In this document: positions 61,127 to 64,000 of the stretch, piece by piece
How positions within the stretch are numbered: the first letter of the stretch is position 1
How the letters are laid out: every line of letters starts with the position of its first letter
Source of the DNA: Juglans regia
Taxonomy: Eukaryota; Streptophyta; Magnoliopsida; Fagales; Juglandaceae
Direction of reading: 5' to 3'
DNA: 64,000 bases
NCBI RefSeq assembly: GCF_001411555.2
Contig: NC_049903.1
Location: 22,845,098-22,909,097, forward strand
Program-made: the position numbers and the translations under genes
The notes under the pieces: generated by a model
What the model was told of the DNA's origin: nothing
Database searches by the model: none
What the model saw: only the letters and a program-made list of their open reading frames with translations

Positions 61127-61349
61127 TTGATAACTCACCCCTTATCTCCACAATATTTTTAAGATATTTTGATGGTTCAACTGAGGATCAAGATTTTGAG
61201 GCTTTGGGTGAGATGATTTAAGTATAGTGGTTGGAATCGAATTTTCTATATGATATTGGGAATTTGAAGTCTATTTTTTTATATTGTTGAAATGTGAGTT
61301 TAAGTGTTAGGAAGTAACTCTCAGACCCGTGGGGGACCGGGGCGTTACA
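61127..61349 (+). mobile_element. LTR-A copy 4, 3' end only
   Basis: Matches the last part of LTR-A (compare 7399-7728) and ends GGGGCGTTACA at 61349. The rest is lost in the gap. No PBS follows; the next sequence is hAT transposase, so it is a solo or 3' LTR beside that gene. Confidence 0.88.
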
Positions 61350-62543
61350 ACCACCTTCGGTCGAAGATTGACCACTGATGTTATAATAGATATATAAATC
61401 ATCAATATCACATTTAAGCGATGTAATAAACTAATCAGCGTCCTCATCACCAACGACGTCCCTATCCAATCTTCTACAATCGCCAACTTATATCGAGAGT
61501 CAAGGATCGCAAACACAAATAATAATCTATTTATCTTCTCCATATCCTCTCAATATTTATTATATTTGTATTTCATCCTCATAACCATTGCATTCAACAA
61601 ACCCACACTATCAGCACAACTCTGTTGCAAGTGGTCATAAAGCCCCAAGAGCTCCTCGAAGTACATGTTTGTAGTAAGATATTTTGTCCCAGATATACGC
61701 ATAGTTATGCCATAAAACATCTTTAAAAATTGAACAAAATACCTGACATTCACCCAATCATCTGTGTTCGACACACGGAGCCCTCTTCTCCACCTGCCCC
61801 AACTAACTCCAGCAAAGCATACCTCATGCCCCCATCCTCGACCTCCATCCGCTCAAACGATGTTTGGTACTTCTGCATCATCATGTATGTAGAGTTCCAT
61901 CGAGTCAGATTGTCTAGTTTCAACATACTGATAGATGGAATCTTAAGCTGTTCGGCTACGGCCTTAAACTAGCGGAGCCGTTGGGGGAAGCCCTCACATA
62001 TCTCATAAGGTTTCAGACTTTAGTAATGGAATCATCAACCTTCTTTAACTCCTAAGAAACTATGAGGTTGATGATATGGGCACAACGTCGAACATGGATA
62101 AACTAGTTCTCACAAATGATATCCTCGTTTACCGTCATATTCTGCCTGAACCAATCAATGGTAGTGTCAATCACATTGGCATTGTTAATCGTGATACAAA
62201 ACACTTTTTTGATCCCTTAATCATTTATACAATCATTCATCTCCTTGCCAATGGATGAACCCTTGTGATCAACAATTTATTTGAAACTGATAATCTGCTT
62301 GTGAAAAATCCACTCACTATCAATAAAGTGGGTTGTGATACACTTGTAGCCTACATTCTGTATGGAGGTCCATGTATCAGTCGTAAATGACACTCTCTGG
62401 CCAGTGGCAACAAATATTTCCTCCATCGTTGCTTTCTCCTTGGCATGCCTTTTCAAACAATCGCGCACCATAGTATATCGTGAAAGCATGAAAAATCATG
62501 GCTCTAAAATGTGCACAAATTTGCAGAAGCTTGCCTTGTCAGC
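61350..62543 (-). pseudogene. hAT-family transposase (RICESLEEPER-like), decayed
   Basis: Read on the minus strand from 62489: MLSRYTMVRDC, then SFTTDTWTSIQNVGYKCITTHFIDSEWIFHKQIISFK, the start of the hAT catalytic domain, in which TTDxWTS carries the first acidic residue. Further on, 61774-61550 encodes WVNVRYFVQFLKMFYGITMRISGTKYLTTNMYFEELLGLY, and 61543-61480 FAILDSRYKLAIVEDW (usually LDPRYKL). Frames are broken between these. The N-terminal BED finger is cut off by LTR-D copy 3 at 62544 and the C-terminal dimerisation region by the LTR-A end. Terminal inverted repeats are not visible. Confidence 0.85.
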
Positions 62544-64000
62544 TGTGACGCCCCAACCTCCGCTTCGGATGAAACAGAGACTTAGAGTGTTGAGACATGT
62601 AATACAAGGTTACATACCCTGTATATGGTAGTTAATATGCAATGCATCCTATAAATGCAACTAACAGAATTCAATATTCGCAATATATTAAGGGTGAAAA
62701 TATAACTTATGCCAGAATAACTAAAAACGTCTCAATGCATTAATGACCATCATAGGTTCTAAGCCAAATAGTAGCATAAGCTAAACATAAAAGTCTCCAA
62801 AGTTAAATCAACCGCTTCATTTCTAGGGCATGAAGGACTAAGGCTATAAACATAAGGATCAAGTCTAGTCTCTTCTTGAGATCTGACTCCTCCTCAATTA
62901 GTCAGATCTAGCGCTCCATCTACCCCGTCCTCATCAAATCCTAACACAACTTCTATTATTTCGAGTGGAATGATAGTGGGTCCTCAAGGGGTGAGATTTA
63001 CTTGAAATCTCAGTAAGTTAAACAACCAACTTGCACAAAGATAAATTACGCATGAAGAATGATAAATATGAAATGCATGATATGCAAAAAAAAGTGTCTC
63101 TCCCATCCAGATTCCTTAACATTTTCAAAAAACTGAGACATATTTTCTTTAGAGAACATTTTTACTTCAACCATAAAAAAACATAATTTCATCATTATTA
63201 GCAATTCATATTTAATCGTAGCATCATAACATGTGGTATCATCACAGTTTCTCATATGCACTATGAGTACCTGTCAGTGACCGTAGTACAACTCTTGTTA
63301 AAACTACGTTGCATGCAGACTCGTTCTCAATGCATTTGTAATATAACATAACATCATCACAACATCATAACATATACACCCACCAGCATTAGGTGTCATA
63401 ACATTTGACTTTGCTCCGAGTTCTTTAAAAAGAAGTCATTCGAATCCCGTTGATTGTTCTTCGTAAACCCAAGGGTTACCACTCCATTCTTAAATACTAC
63501 AAAGTAGACAGAGTAGTTCCACTAGGAGAATTCCTCATTCTAGCCTTTGGAATCATGACAAAAATTATTTTTCATGCTATGTTGTAAAATATTTTTTATG
63601 ACATGTGCATATATAGCAAATTTTCATGTGAAAATGGCATTTAAAGATGCATGCTAAAATGGTAAAAATACCACATGTCATGTAAATATACACTCAATGT
63701 ATTATATAACAGGATATTTTATGTTCAAAATGATAATTATAACATGAATGCAGCATTTATCAATAAATCATAAATAATCTATCAAGGTATAAGTTAGAGG
63801 CCAACATACAAACTTCCTACGTTTGAAAAAGTCGGAGCATCTGAAATCAAATTTGTACTAAGTTAGTATTAATACTATTATGGATGAGGTTCATAAACAA
63901 AGGCTTCAAAAATAGATATTTACAAAATACCCCTAAACTTGCCACTGAGGACCTAAATTTTTCATTATTTGCAAATAAACCTCAAATTTAACCAAACTTC
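62544..64000 (-). mobile_element. LTR-D copy 3, start (continues beyond the window)
   Basis: TGTGACGCCCC at 62544, then the same order of segments as LTR-D copy 1 from 30911: 'agacatgtaatacaaggtta', 'ttgaaatctcagtaag' (63013), 'attcttaaatactacaaagta'. It is inserted in the hAT transposase; bases TCAGC (62539-62543) would be the TSD. No gene is seen in this stretch. Confidence 0.8.

Noticed and set aside
60737..61162. 141-codon frame running through the N gap
   Set aside because: Residues after the gap are artificial; only the part up to 61026 (LINE ORF2 linker) is real.

Overview
The window is plant nuclear DNA from a repeat-rich, probably woody dicot genome. The evidence is nested LTR retrotransposons with 5-bp target-site duplications (TSDs), primer-binding sites (PBS) matching plant initiator tRNA-Met, plant L1-type LINEs, hAT and PIF/Harbinger remnants, and one small intron-containing host gene. 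A Tourist-like MITE with repeated 'gttgagatgag' blocks recurs; I associate it with walnut/hickory-type Fagales genomes, but that assignment is from memory and weak. Family letters (LTR-A to LTR-G) are local names.

Layout. 1-7883: right end of a large LTR (LTR-B) interrupted by a Tekay-like LTR-A element (1139-7728, TSD ATCAT) that has an odd internal duplication of its own flank. 7884-19247: the only recognisable host gene, a three-exon secreted-peptide precursor of 89 aa resembling the PSY (plant peptide containing sulfated tyrosine) family. It is split in exon 1 by an intact 10,057-bp Tekay/Del-type Ty3-gypsy element (8799-18855, TSD TCAAG, minus strand). 19248-22584: intergenic, no supportable gene. 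22585-29893: two diverged copies of a non-coding block, separated by LTR fragments; the second copy carries a PIF/Harbinger element with perfect 15-bp inverted repeats and a MITE. 29872-38106: a dead Ty1-copia pol split inside the RT domain by a solo LTR (LTR-D, TSD CCTTC), itself split by a solo LTR-A (TSD ACTTC). 38107-48999: LTR-C copies carrying a 446-bp TRIM (TSD TGTAC) and a 5,287-bp solo LTR-B (TSD CACTA), then a LINE 3' end and a decayed Ty3-gypsy gag/protease. 49000-56865: truncated LTRs (E, A, D) and an Athila-like gag-protease with LTR pieces in opposite orientations. 56870-61026: an L1-type LINE (ORF1, ORF2) split by a solo LTR (LTR-E, TSD CTTAC). A 100-N gap follows (61027-61126), then an LTR-A end, a hAT transposase pseudogene and the start of another LTR-D running off the window.

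Main points. (1) The PSY-like gene is knocked out by a young retrotransposon: its two LTRs differ at only about 14 sites by eye, plus one 24-bp indel. (2) That retrotransposon has a 120-bp intron-like segment exactly between gag and pol. It has GT..AG ends and a 13/14-nt direct repeat at its borders. Splicing would give one 1,491-aa Gag-Pol, while unspliced RNA stops just after Gag. (3) Four complete solo LTRs against one intact element point to active removal by LTR recombination. (4) Several insertions have paralogous empty sites inside the window, which fixes their borders without outside data.
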